NCBI GenBank assembly: GCA_016926595.1
Contig: JAFGOG010000618.1
Coordinates: 1 to 5,536 of the forward strand
Length of the DNA stretch: 5,536 nt
Source: Anaerolineae bacterium
Lineage (GTDB): Bacteria; Chloroflexota; Anaerolineae; JAAYZQ01
Direction: 5' to 3'
Position numbers and translations under genes: made by a program. The notes under the pieces were generated by a model that ran no database searches, was not told the DNA's origin, and saw nothing but the letters and a program-made list of their open reading frames with translations. Positions 1 through 5,536 of the stretch are shown one piece after another; within the stretch, counting starts at the first letter, position 1, and each line of letters begins with the position of its first letter.

Positions 1-45
1 CAGCCTCGCCACCTGGTGGGGCGGAGATACCTTATCACAAACAGC

Positions 46-61
46 GGTGGTGTCAACCACC
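46..61. repeat. Perfect 6-bp inverted repeat with 4-nt loop upstream of the gene scar
   Basis: GGTGGT at 46-51 is followed by the four bases GTCA and then by its exact reverse complement ACCACC at 56-61. No run of T follows, so this is not a classical intrinsic terminator. It could be a small operator-like palindrome, a hairpin in the leader of a transcript, or chance. The whole stretch 1-122 contains no recognisable coding region: reading frame 3 is open through it but its translation resembles nothing I know. Confidence 0.3.
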
Positions 62-106
62 CACAAAATCCATAATACCAGGAGAATTGGACTCTAGTCG
101 CATCTC

Positions 107-115
107 GGAAAAGGG
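107..115 (+). promoter_or_regulatory. Ribosome binding site of the degraded gene at 123
   Basis: GGAAAAGGG ends 7 bases before the ATG at 123. The purine-rich sequence and spacing are good. This supports the view that a real protein-coding gene once started at 123 and that its 5' end is preserved although the body has been lost. Confidence 0.5.
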
Positions 116-122
116 TAATACT

Positions 123-262
123 ATGAGCTTGCAGGGGAAGAGAATTCTGGTCACTACTGAAGAGGCGGGTCGGCGCGAGGTGACCTTGCCGCTTTTTCCG
201 AGTATGACCGAAAACAGGTCGAGTTGGTGATTGGTGCAGTGCAAGAAGAGGTATTGAGCTAG
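123..262 (+). pseudogene. Scar: SDR epimerase/dehydratase start fused to the C-terminus of a DegT/ArnB-type aminotransferase, frameshifted
   Basis: From ATG 123 the translation opens with MSLQGKRILVT, the usual beginning of an extended SDR nucleotide-sugar enzyme; the dehydratase at 2627 begins MNWHGKSVLVTG. The glycine-rich NAD motif that should follow is absent. Instead the frame continues TEEAGRREVTLPLFPSMTE. This matches the C-terminus of PLP-dependent sugar aminotransferases of the DegT/DnrJ/EryC1/StrS family; ArnB ends with a similar SLPLFPTMT segment followed by a VI-A-L helix. The frame hits TGA at 228-230, giving only 35 residues. In the frame one base over, the family C-terminus resumes as KQVELVIGAVQEEVLS and stops at TAG 260-262. 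One extra A in the run at 211-214 would restore a continuous frame. The seam lies near 150-158. The remnant has no NAD or PLP site and cannot be an active enzyme. The aminotransferase identity rests on a short but characteristic segment; the SDR identity on about 11 residues. Confidence 0.72.
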
Positions 263-265
263 GAT

Positions 266-1519
266 ATGCACCGGGTACTGATTATCGCCTATCACTTCCC
301 CCCTGCCGGTGGCGCAGGGGTGCAGCGAACACTCAAGTTCGTCAAGTACCTGCCCCAGTTCGGCTGGGAGCCAGTTGTGCTTACCGCAAAAGGCAAACCA
401 CCCTCCTTGCGCGATCCATCCATGGAAAGTGAGATACCCTCTGATGTTGTTATCCGTCGTACGCCGGCTCTCACATTCCCAGCCTGGTTTCCGTGGCGCC
501 TGCGTCACTTCATCACCCGTTGGTTGCTGGTGGTCGATGAGCAGATAGGATGGCTTCCTTTCGCCATATCTCAAGGGAAACAGCTAATATCCCAACTGGG
601 CATCCAGGCGATTTACACTACCTCAGCCCCCTTCACCGATCATCTGATTGGTTCCTACCTGAAACGATACACTGGCCTTTCCTGGATAGCCGACTTTCGC
701 GATCCCTGGGTGGACAACGTAACTCTGGCATTCCCAACCGGGTGTCATCGCCGCCTTGCCAACAGAATAGAATCGAGGATCTTTGGCTATGCCGATCGTA
801 TCATCGCCAACACCCTACCAGCACAAAAGTTCTATCGGTGCAAGTATCCTTTCCTGGACGATAGCCATCTCCTCTCAATTCCGAACGGCTATGACAGGGC
901 TGACTTTGAGCAAGCCATACCTCTGCCTTTTGATCCACAACGATTTACGATCGTCCACGTTGGGTCCCTGTATGGCCAGACGCGGACAGCTCGACCGTTT
1001 CTGCAAGCTGTCCAACGCCTGCTGGAAGCCGGCACACTCCCCCGCAATCGCATCAGAGTACTGCTTGTTGGGAACGTAGGCAAAGAGACACACGAGCTTG
1101 CTGCAACGCACAGACTGAATGATGTCGTCCAATTTGACGGATACGTGCCCCATCATCAGAGTATTGCCAGCCTACTCTCAGCTAACCTACTGCTTCTCAT
1201 TCCAACCAGCGGTCCTGGGAGTGAACTCTTTATGCCAGCCAAGATCTTTGAGTACCTCGCCGCATGTCGTCCTGTTCTGGCCTTGGCAACGCCTGGTGCA
1301 GCAGCAGATCTCATAGAGGAGGCCCAAATCGGAGTTGTGGTGGCACCAGGAGATGTAGACAAGATTGCTCACTATCTTGTTGTTCTATACCAGCAGTGGC
1401 AGCGGGGTGAATTGGAGATCACCCCCAATCGCAAGGTGATTGAACGCTACGAGCGCCGACAGCTCACCGGGATACTGGCAAGTGTATTGGATGGGGTGAT
1501 ACGTGAGCAGCGAGATTGA
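266..1519 (+). CDS. Glycosyltransferase family 4 (GT-B fold)
   Basis: A 417-residue cytoplasmic, probably membrane-associated glycosyltransferase that would move a sugar from a nucleotide donor to a growing lipid-linked glycan. The N-terminal domain opens with RVLIIAYHFPPAGGAGVQR (residues 3-21), the Gly-rich acceptor-side loop typical of GT4 enzymes, and contains DFRDPW (143-148), a common signature of this subgroup. The linker motif IPNGYD (205-210) leads into the C-terminal donor domain, which starts at HVGSLYG (231-237). The donor-site signature is PAKIFEYLA (324-332), with K326 and E329 as likely nucleotide-sugar contacts. Length is normal and no export signal is seen. ATG 266 gives the standard family N-terminus. 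It lies 3 bases after the scar's stop, and only weak ribosome-binding sequences precede it (GAAGAGG at 245-251 is distant, AGGA at 261-264 too close). Base composition is lower in GC than the downstream genes. Donor and acceptor sugars cannot be inferred. Confidence 0.9.
   Translation: MHRVLIIAYHFPPAGGAGVQRTLKFVKYLPQFGWEPVVLTAKGKPPSLRDPSMESEIPSDVVIRRTPALTFPAWFPWRLRHFITRWLLVVDEQIGWLPFAISQGKQLISQLGIQAIYTTSAPFTDHLIGSYLKRYTGLSWIADFRDPWVDNVTLAFPTGCHRRLANRIESRIFGYADRIIANTLPAQKFYRCKYPFLDDSHLLSIPNGYDRADFEQAIPLPFDPQRFTIVHVGSLYGQTRTARPFLQAVQRLLEAGTLPRNRIRVLLVGNVGKETHELAATHRLNDVVQFDGYVPHHQSIASLLSANLLLLIPTSGPGSELFMPAKIFEYLAACRPVLALATPGAAADLIEEAQIGVVVAPGDVDKIAHYLVVLYQQWQRGELEITPNRKVIERYERRQLTGILASVLDGVIREQRD
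1493..1496 (+). promoter_or_regulatory. Possible ribosome binding site for the 59-codon ORF
   Basis: GGGG lies 6 bases before GTG 1503, inside the last codons of the preceding glycosyltransferase gene. It is a short and imperfect Shine-Dalgarno match. It matters because an in-frame TGA at 1497-1499 makes GTG 1503 the only upstream start available to the small ORF. Confidence 0.3.
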
Positions 1520-1682
1520 GCGGATATATCAGCTCTACGACGCACGCGGCCGCCAGGCCGTCGCCGATGCAGGCCGGCGTTACCTGCCCGACCTGGTTGC
1601 CCATTGGGATGGCGGCGCCACCGACACCGTCGTTGCGGCCATAGAGCAGATCGTAAATACAAAGCACAAGGAGCGAGTTTGA
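1503..1682 (+). CDS. Unrecognised 59-residue small protein, or the tail of a lost larger gene
   Basis: GTG 1503 opens a 59-codon frame ending at TGA 1680-1682. It overlaps the end of the glycosyltransferase gene by 17 bases and the TTG start of the next gene by 4 (TTGA). About 42 of 59 codons end in G or C, like the genes downstream, and the space between the two flanking genes is otherwise unexplained. The product looks soluble and mainly helical: a charged N-terminal helix (EIERIYQLYDARG, residues 4-16), then AVADAGRRYLPDL (19-31), HWDGGATD (34-41) and a final helix VVAAIEQIV (43-51) with a basic tail. There is no signal peptide or membrane segment. I do not recognise a family. The HWDGGATDTVVAAI segment loosely recalls the C-terminal end of some glycan-synthesis transferases, so it may be the surviving 3' end of a deleted gene, as in the scar at 123. 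That comparison is a guess. Confidence 0.55.
   Translation: MSSEIERIYQLYDARGRQAVADAGRRYLPDLVAHWDGGATDTVVAAIEQIVNTKHKERV
1668..1673 (+). promoter_or_regulatory. Ribosome binding site that fixes the TTG 1679 start
   Basis: AAGGAG at 1668-1673 lies 5 bases before TTG 1679. It is the best Shine-Dalgarno match in this part of the window. It decides the start of the Rmd-like gene in favour of TTG 1679 over the in-frame ATG at 1604. It sits inside the last codons of the small ORF, which favours coupled translation. Confidence 0.75.
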
Positions 1683-2626
1683 CAGCCCCACCCACTGCTC
1701 TGGTGACCGGCATCGCCGGTTTCTGCGGGCGTCATCTGGCCGCCGAGTTGAGTGCGGCGGGCTATCTGGTCATCGGCCTCGATCGAGTTCCCGTCCAGTT
1801 GCCTGGCGCTGACATGCACCTGGTCGACTTGACAGAGATCAAGCGAGTGGTAGCCATCCTCACTCAAGTGCGGCCCGATCTCCTGTTCCACCTGGCTGCG
1901 CTGACCGACCCTCGCCTGCCCTATGAGGAACTGCACCACGTCAACGCCTTGGGCACCTTGTCGCTCTTGGGCGCAGCTCGGCAGACCTGTCCCGAGGTCC
2001 GCGTGCTGATCACCGGCACCAGTGCTGTCTATGGCCGGGTACCGGCCAGCCGACTGCCAATCAGCGAAGATCAGCCTTTCTACCCGACCAGCACCTACGC
2101 TGTCAGCAAAGTAGCCCAGGAGATGATCGCCTACCAGCACTTTGCCGCCCACGGTCTGGCCGTGATCCGCAGTCGCGCTTTCAACCTCACCGGCCCGGGC
2201 GAGAGTCCCGGTTTTGTCACCTCTGCCTTTGCACACCAGATCGCTGAGATCGAAGCTGGACAGCGTGCGCCAATTGTCCACGTCGGCAACCTGGACACAG
2301 TGCGCGATTTCGTCGACGTCCGCGACGCCGTCCGCGCTTATCGCCTGCTGGCCGAGCAGGGCGAGCCGGGTGCAGTGTACAACGTCTGTTCCGGGCGCGG
2401 CGTGCCCATCCGCGCCCTGCTTGACGCTCTGCTCGAGCTGGCCCGCGTGCCCGGCATCGCCGTCGAGCCCGATCGCGCCCGCCTGCAGCCGGCCGACGTC
2501 CCGATCTCGGTCGGCGATGGAACCTATCTTCGCACCCAGACAGGCTGGACACCGACGTACACCATTGAGCAGACACTGCGCGACGTCTTGAGCTACTGGC
2601 GAGAGCACGTCAAAAGGGAGTTATAG
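1679..2626 (+). CDS. rmd: Rmd-like NAD(P)-dependent nucleotide-sugar 4-keto reductase/epimerase (extended SDR)
   Basis: A 315-residue cytoplasmic enzyme resembling GDP-6-deoxy-4-keto-D-mannose reductase, which reduces the 4-keto sugar to GDP-D-rhamnose. Counting TTG as residue 1, TGIAGFCG (10-17) is the dinucleotide-binding loop and D35 ends the second strand. The catalytic set is S115 with Y140 and K144 (YAVSK). TGPGESPGFV (171-180) and GNLDTVRDFVDVRD (203-216) are typical of the Rmd/GMD branch. The segment after the third strand reads TSAVYG, without the Asp/Glu pair of 4,6-dehydratases, which favours a reductase or epimerase. An in-frame ATG at 1604 would add 25 Arg-rich, family-unlike residues; TTG 1679, with AAGGAG 5 bases upstream and a 4-base overlap with the previous stop, is the better start. 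No classical GMD is present, so the substrate must come from the adjacent dehydratase or from elsewhere. Another nucleotide-sugar epimerase or reductase is possible, so the symbol is provisional. Confidence 0.82.
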   Translation: MTAPPTALVTGIAGFCGRHLAAELSAAGYLVIGLDRVPVQLPGADMHLVDLTEIKRVVAILTQVRPDLLFHLAALTDPRLPYEELHHVNALGTLSLLGAARQTCPEVRVLITGTSAVYGRVPASRLPISEDQPFYPTSTYAVSKVAQEMIAYQHFAAHGLAVIRSRAFNLTGPGESPGFVTSAFAHQIAEIEAGQRAPIVHVGNLDTVRDFVDVRDAVRAYRLLAEQGEPGAVYNVCSGRGVPIRALLDALLELARVPGIAVEPDRARLQPADVPISVGDGTYLRTQTGWTPTYTIEQTLRDVLSYWREHVKREL

Positions 2627-3613
2627 ATGAACTGGCATGGAAAATCGGTCCTGGTCACCGGAGCTGGCGGATTCATCGGCAGCCACCTTGTCGAGCGACT
2701 GGTGCACGAGGGCGCCGCAGTGCGGGCCTTTGTGCGATACAACTCACGGCATGATATTGGTCTGTTGTCGCTCCTGCCGCCCGATCTGGCGGCTGCCGTC
2801 GAGATCATAAGCGGCGACCTCCGCGATTCCGAGGCGGTGCACGCTGCCATGCGTGGCGTCGATCTCGTCTTTCACCTGGGAGCGTTGATCGCCATCCCCT
2901 ACTCCTATCACCACCCTCAGGAAGTGGTCGAGACCAACGTCATGGGCACTCTGAACGTCCTGTTGGCCGTTCGCGATCTGGGCACCCCGCGCCTGGTGCA
3001 TACCTCCACCAGTGAGGTCTACGGAACTGCCCAGTACGTACCCATCGACGAGCAACATCCGCTCCAGGGCCAATCGCCTTATTCGGCCAGCAAGATCGGG
3101 GCCGACAAGCTGACGGAGAGCTTCTATCGCTCCTTCGGCCTTCCAGTCGCTACACTCCGCCCGTTTAACACCTACGGCCCGCGTCAGTCGGCCCGCGCCG
3201 TCATCCCCACCATCATCACCCAGGCACTGACCCTCGACCAGGTGCGGCTGGGTGCGCTCGAGCCCCGGCGCGACCTGACTTTTGTCACCGACACAGTTGA
3301 TGCATTTGTGCGGCTGGGCGCCTCCGGCGTGGTTGGCAAAGAGATCAACGCCGGTACCGGCGGTTCGATCTCCATAGGCGAGCTCGCGCGAAAAATCATG
3401 CACCTGGTCGGGCGCGACCTGCCGATCGTCGTCGATGAGCAGCGGCTGCGCCCGGCCCACAGTGAAGTCATGCATCTGCAAGCTGACCCGGAAAAGGCTC
3501 GCCGGCTCATCGGCTGGAAGCCACAGGTTTCACTCGAGGAAGGCCTGCAGCGCACCATCGAGTGGGTTCGCGGCCACATGGGCCTATATCGGCCCACGGT
3601 ATATGAGGTCTAG
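2627..3613 (+). CDS. LegB-like NAD-dependent nucleotide-sugar 4,6-dehydratase (extended SDR)
   Basis: A 328-residue cytoplasmic enzyme that should convert a nucleotide-hexose or nucleotide-HexNAc to its 4-keto-6-deoxy form with bound NAD. TGAGGFIG (11-18) is the NAD loop. FVRYNSR (35-41), LIAIPYSY (87-94), the triad region TSTSEVYG (126-133), YSASK (Y152, K156) and RPFNTYGPRQSARAVIPT (178-195) follow in order. The T128-S129-E130 trio, with Glu as the expected base for dehydration, separates it from the neighbouring reductase. The FVRYNSR and QGQSPYSASKIGADKL patterns are those I associate with LegB-type enzymes (GDP-GlcNAc or UDP-GlcNAc 4,6-dehydratases); many relatives are labelled GDP-mannose 4,6-dehydratase. 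Length is normal. ATG 2627 directly follows the previous TAG with no gap, and AAGGGAG at 2614-2620 is well spaced. No other legionaminic-acid genes (synthase, aminotransferase) are in the window except the aminotransferase tail in the scar at 123, so a legionaminate role is not supported. Sugar and nucleotide are unknown. Confidence 0.85.
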   Translation: MNWHGKSVLVTGAGGFIGSHLVERLVHEGAAVRAFVRYNSRHDIGLLSLLPPDLAAAVEIISGDLRDSEAVHAAMRGVDLVFHLGALIAIPYSYHHPQEVVETNVMGTLNVLLAVRDLGTPRLVHTSTSEVYGTAQYVPIDEQHPLQGQSPYSASKIGADKLTESFYRSFGLPVATLRPFNTYGPRQSARAVIPTIITQALTLDQVRLGALEPRRDLTFVTDTVDAFVRLGASGVVGKEINAGTGGSISIGELARKIMHLVGRDLPIVVDEQRLRPAHSEVMHLQADPEKARRLIGWKPQVSLEEGLQRTIEWVRGHMGLYRPTVYEV

Positions 3614-3616
3614 CCT

Positions 3617-4327
3617 ATGAAAGCAGTCATCCTGGCCGGGGGACAGGGACGCCGTCTAGCCCCCTACACGACAATTCTGCCCAAGCCCTTGATGCCGATC
3701 GGTGACATCCCAATCCTGGAAGTGATCCTGCGCCAGCTCCGCCAAGCCGGATTCGACGACGTGACCATGGCCGTCGGCTACCTGGCCGAGCTGTTGATGG
3801 CCTACTTTGCCGATGGCAGCAAGCTGGGCGTGCGCATCCACTACTCGCGTGAAGAGCAACCCTTGGGCACTGCAGGCCCGCTCAGTCTCGTGCCCGGACT
3901 GACCGATCCGTTCCTGGTCATGAACGGCGACCTGCTGACTACACTCGATTATGGCGCACTATGGGACCACCATGAGGCGTGTGCCGCAATCGCTACTGTG
4001 GCGACTTTTCAGCGCGATGTCAAAATCGATCTCGGGGTTATCCAGATCGGCGACGATCACTGGGTCACCGGCTACATCGAGAAACCTACCTACCACTACA
4101 CGGTCAGCAGTGGCATCTATATCTTCCAGCCTGAGGTATTGGGCTATATCCCTTCACGGCAGCGCATGGACCTGCCGGAGCTGGTCCTGAAGCTGCTCTC
4201 CGCCGGCCAACGCGTAGCCGCTTATCCATTCCAGGGCACCTGGTTGGACATCGGCCGTCCCGAAGACTATGACCAGGCAGTGGCTCAGTTTGAGCAGCAC
4301 CGTGCCGAGTTCCTGCCCGAGGAGTAA
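3617..4327 (+). CDS. Sugar-1-phosphate nucleotidyltransferase (NTP_transferase family)
   Basis: A 236-residue soluble enzyme that joins a sugar-1-phosphate to an NTP, releasing pyrophosphate. Almost the whole protein is the Rossmann-like catalytic domain. LAGGQGRRLAPYT (6-18) is the nucleotide loop and PKPLMPIG (22-29) carries the second phosphate-contacting lysine. QPLGTAGPL (81-89) and MNGD (102-105) form the base and Mg-binding region, with D105 the likely metal ligand. GYIEKP (152-157) and SSGIYIF (164-170) bind the sugar, and WLDIGRPEDYD (209-219) closes the site. There is no C-terminal left-handed beta-helix or CBS domain, so it is neither a GlmU- nor a PtmE-like fusion. It resembles the short guanylyl-, thymidylyl- and uridylyltransferases of COG1208, and the motifs do not settle the base. 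The start ATG is 3 bases past the previous stop, with GAGG at 3605-3608. Next to a dehydratase and an Rmd-like reductase, it probably supplies their activated sugar. Confidence 0.88.
   Translation: MKAVILAGGQGRRLAPYTTILPKPLMPIGDIPILEVILRQLRQAGFDDVTMAVGYLAELLMAYFADGSKLGVRIHYSREEQPLGTAGPLSLVPGLTDPFLVMNGDLLTTLDYGALWDHHEACAAIATVATFQRDVKIDLGVIQIGDDHWVTGYIEKPTYHYTVSSGIYIFQPEVLGYIPSRQRMDLPELVLKLLSAGQRVAAYPFQGTWLDIGRPEDYDQAVAQFEQHRAEFLPEE
4319..4324 (+). promoter_or_regulatory. Ribosome binding site for GTG 4331
   Basis: GAGGAG lies 6 bases before GTG 4331, within the last codons of the nucleotidyltransferase gene. It supports the GTG start, which also gives the expected family N-terminus RLCFIANPN. 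Confidence 0.65.
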
Positions 4328-4330
4328 GAC

Positions 4331-5440
4331 GTGCGCCTGTGCTTCATCGCCAACCCAAACATCATCCACACCGAGCGCTGGCTCCGCTATTTCTTCGAAC
4401 GGGGCAACGAGGTCCACCTCCTGCCCTATAGCCCGCCCAGTCGCCCGCTGCCGCCCGGCGTTATCCTGCACGACCTGACGGCCCGGACCAATGTGCGTAA
4501 ACTGCGCTTCGCCGCCTGGGGCCTCCTCGCGCGCCGCGTCGTGCATCGCTTAAAGCCTGACGTCCTGCACGCTCTCCAGGTTGCCAGTGCCGGCTGGTTG
4601 GGCGCTGCTGCGGGTTACCATCCTTTCATTGTGTCCGCCTGGGGATCCGATCTGCTGCTCGGACCGCGCCGGTCGTGGGCGCAACACCTGCTTGCGCGCT
4701 GGGTACTGCGCCGGGCTGATCACATAAGCTGCGTCTCCGCCGATCTTGCCCTCGCAGCACAAGCACTGGGCGGAGACCCGGGTCGCATACAGGTCGAGCC
4801 GTTAGGTATAGATACCGCCCTATTCAGCCCAGCCACTGGCGCTGATGCGGTCCAGTTACTGCGCGCACAGTTCGGCTTGGGGCCGGGCCCAGTGGTGCTC
4901 AGCCTCAGGGCCATGCAGCCGATCTACAACCCGCTCGACATCGCCGCAGCCATTCCCTGTGTCCTGAAACAGACTCCCACGGCGCAGTTCGTTATTCGCA
5001 CCTATAACGCCTCCGCCGAACTGCTGGTCCGCTTCCAGGCAATCGTCGCCGCCACCGGCGCTGGTGGAGCGGTTCACTACATCGGCGAGCAGTCTGACGA
5101 TCGGGCCATCGCCGCCCTGAACCAGGTAGCCGACGTTGCTCTCTCGGTGCCATCGTCCGACGGCACCCCTACCTCGGTTCTGGAGGCCATGAGCTGCGGG
5201 GCAGTGCCTGTCGTCACCGATCTCCCCTCACTCCACGAGTGGGTTCAGGAAGGGCGTGAGGCTTTGTTCGTCCCGGTCGGAGACGTCGCAGCCATTGTCG
5301 CCGCTGTCGTCCGCCTGCTCCACGACGAGCCTCTGCGCCGCGAGATGCAGGCCAATGGCCTGGATCTTACCCGCCGCCGGGCCGACAGCCGGGTATGGAT
5401 GGCCCACGCCCACGAGACCTATGAGAGGCTATGCCGGTGA
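4331..5440 (+). CDS. Glycosyltransferase family 4 (HTxRW subgroup)
   Basis: A 369-residue GT-B glycosyltransferase acting at the cytoplasmic face on a glycan acceptor. The N-terminus RLCFIANPNIIHTERW (2-17) has the HTxRW pattern of a large GT4 subgroup that starts ICF-x-x-x-PN-x-x-HT-x-RW. AWGSDLL (103-109) lies in the acceptor domain; PLGIDTALFSP (157-167) is the usual interdomain link. SLRAM (191-195) begins the donor domain with a likely phosphate-binding Arg (R193). The donor signature is SSDGTPTSVLEAMSCG (275-290), in which D277 and E285 stand where the E-x7-E pair of GT4 enzymes is expected; Asp at the first position is common in this subgroup. No signal peptide or membrane segment is evident. 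The start is GTG, 3 bases after the nucleotidyltransferase stop. The two full glycosyltransferases in the window are dissimilar outside the fold motifs and so likely make different linkages. Donor and acceptor are unknown. Confidence 0.9.
   Translation: MRLCFIANPNIIHTERWLRYFFERGNEVHLLPYSPPSRPLPPGVILHDLTARTNVRKLRFAAWGLLARRVVHRLKPDVLHALQVASAGWLGAAAGYHPFIVSAWGSDLLLGPRRSWAQHLLARWVLRRADHISCVSADLALAAQALGGDPGRIQVEPLGIDTALFSPATGADAVQLLRAQFGLGPGPVVLSLRAMQPIYNPLDIAAAIPCVLKQTPTAQFVIRTYNASAELLVRFQAIVAATGAGGAVHYIGEQSDDRAIAALNQVADVALSVPSSDGTPTSVLEAMSCGAVPVVTDLPSLHEWVQEGREALFVPVGDVAAIVAAVVRLLHDEPLRREMQANGLDLTRRRADSRVWMAHAHETYERLCR
5424..5428 (+). promoter_or_regulatory. Ribosome binding site choosing GTG 5437 over ATG 5431
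   Basis: AGAGG at 5424-5428 is 8 bases from GTG 5437 but only 2 from the in-frame ATG 5431. Spacing favours the GTG, which also forms a GTGA overlap with the preceding stop. Confidence 0.5.
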
Positions 5441-5536
5441 GTAGGATCGTCATGCTCCTGTCTAACGCCTTCCGGCCCGATCCACGCGTCGCCCGCGAGG
5501 CACAGGCGCTGGCCGAGGCCGGCCACGAGGTCACAG
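5437..5536 (+). CDS. Glycosyltransferase, N-terminal fragment (cut by window end)
   Basis: The first 33 codons of a third glycosyltransferase continuing past the window. The translation RIVMLLSNAFRPDPRV, then AREAQALAEAGHEVT, is the classic first strand, loop and helix of a GT-B family-4 enzyme, where D-P-R-V-x-x-E-A marks the acceptor-side loop. GTG 5437 overlaps the stop of the previous gene by 4 bases and has a well-spaced ribosome binding site; ATG 5431, in frame two codons earlier, is the alternative. The catalytic donor domain is not visible, so family membership beyond GT-B/GT4-like is unproven. It continues the same transcription unit. Confidence 0.75.
   Translation, partial: MSRIVMLLSNAFRPDPRVAREAQALAEAGHEVT

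Noticed and set aside
5..26. GC-rich imperfect hairpin at the left edge as a terminator
   Set aside because: The stem needs a two-base bulge and is followed by ATACCTTA rather than a T-run, so an intrinsic terminator is not supported.
71..76. CATAAT as a -10 promoter box
   Set aside because: No acceptable -35 element lies 16-18 bases upstream, and a single six-base match is expected by chance.
53..574. 173-codon reverse-strand ORF across the scar and the first glycosyltransferase
   Set aside because: Its translation has no recognisable domain, and it lies antisense to both the scar and the well-supported glycosyltransferase at 266. It is a shadow of the + strand.
1580..2608. 342-codon reverse-strand ORF opposite the Rmd-like gene
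   Set aside because: It mirrors the codon structure of the + strand gene, which has all SDR motifs in order. Long antisense ORFs are expected in GC-rich genes, and its translation shows no family motif.
2744..3481. 245-codon reverse-strand ORF opposite the dehydratase
   Set aside because: Same cause: antisense to a gene with a complete motif set, and no ribosome binding site or domain of its own that I can support.
1..5536. CRISPR array, tRNA/rRNA, insertion sequence or phage genes
   Set aside because: No regularly spaced repeats, no cloverleaf-like sequence, no transposase or integrase motifs and no flanking inverted repeats were seen. Apart from 1-122 the window is filled by glycan-synthesis genes and the scar.

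Overview
The window is a tightly packed, one-strand run of sugar-nucleotide and glycosyltransferase genes, as found in bacterial surface-polysaccharide loci (O-antigen, capsule, exopolysaccharide or S-layer/glycan decoration). All supported genes read on the + strand. Most of the window is GC-rich, with G or C at most third codon positions and short or overlapping gene junctions. The taxon cannot be fixed from sequence alone. A GC-rich environmental bacterium, perhaps Chloroflexota-like, is only an impression.

Layout. Positions 1-122 hold no recognisable gene, only two small hairpin-forming repeats and a good ribosome binding site for what follows. Positions 123-262 are a gene scar: the first 11 or so residues look like the start of an SDR epimerase/dehydratase and are joined directly to the last ~40 residues of a DegT/ArnB-type aminotransferase, with one base missing from an A-run. 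Next come a family-4 glycosyltransferase (266-1519), a 59-codon unrecognised small ORF that overlaps it (1503-1682), an Rmd-like nucleotide-sugar reductase best started at TTG 1679 (to 2626), a LegB-like NAD-dependent 4,6-dehydratase (2627-3613), a sugar-1-phosphate nucleotidyltransferase (3617-4327), a second family-4 glycosyltransferase (4331-5440), and the first 33 codons of a third glycosyltransferase running off the end (5437-5536).

How they work together (inference). The nucleotidyltransferase activates a sugar-1-phosphate, the dehydratase makes a 4-keto-6-deoxy intermediate and the Rmd-like enzyme reduces the 4-keto group, giving an activated 6-deoxy sugar. The glycosyltransferases then assemble a glycan containing it. 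The nucleotide (GDP, UDP or dTDP) and the exact sugar cannot be read from the sequence. The junctions (overlaps of 17 and 4 nt, 0 nt, 3 nt, 3 nt, overlap of 4 nt) suggest one transcript with translational coupling. No convincing promoter or terminator is visible.

The first ~1.5 kb is visibly less GC-rich than the rest, and with the scar at its head this suggests a mosaic locus assembled by recombination. I see no sign of a wholly new system. The points most worth checking are the chimeric scar and the 59-codon ORF.
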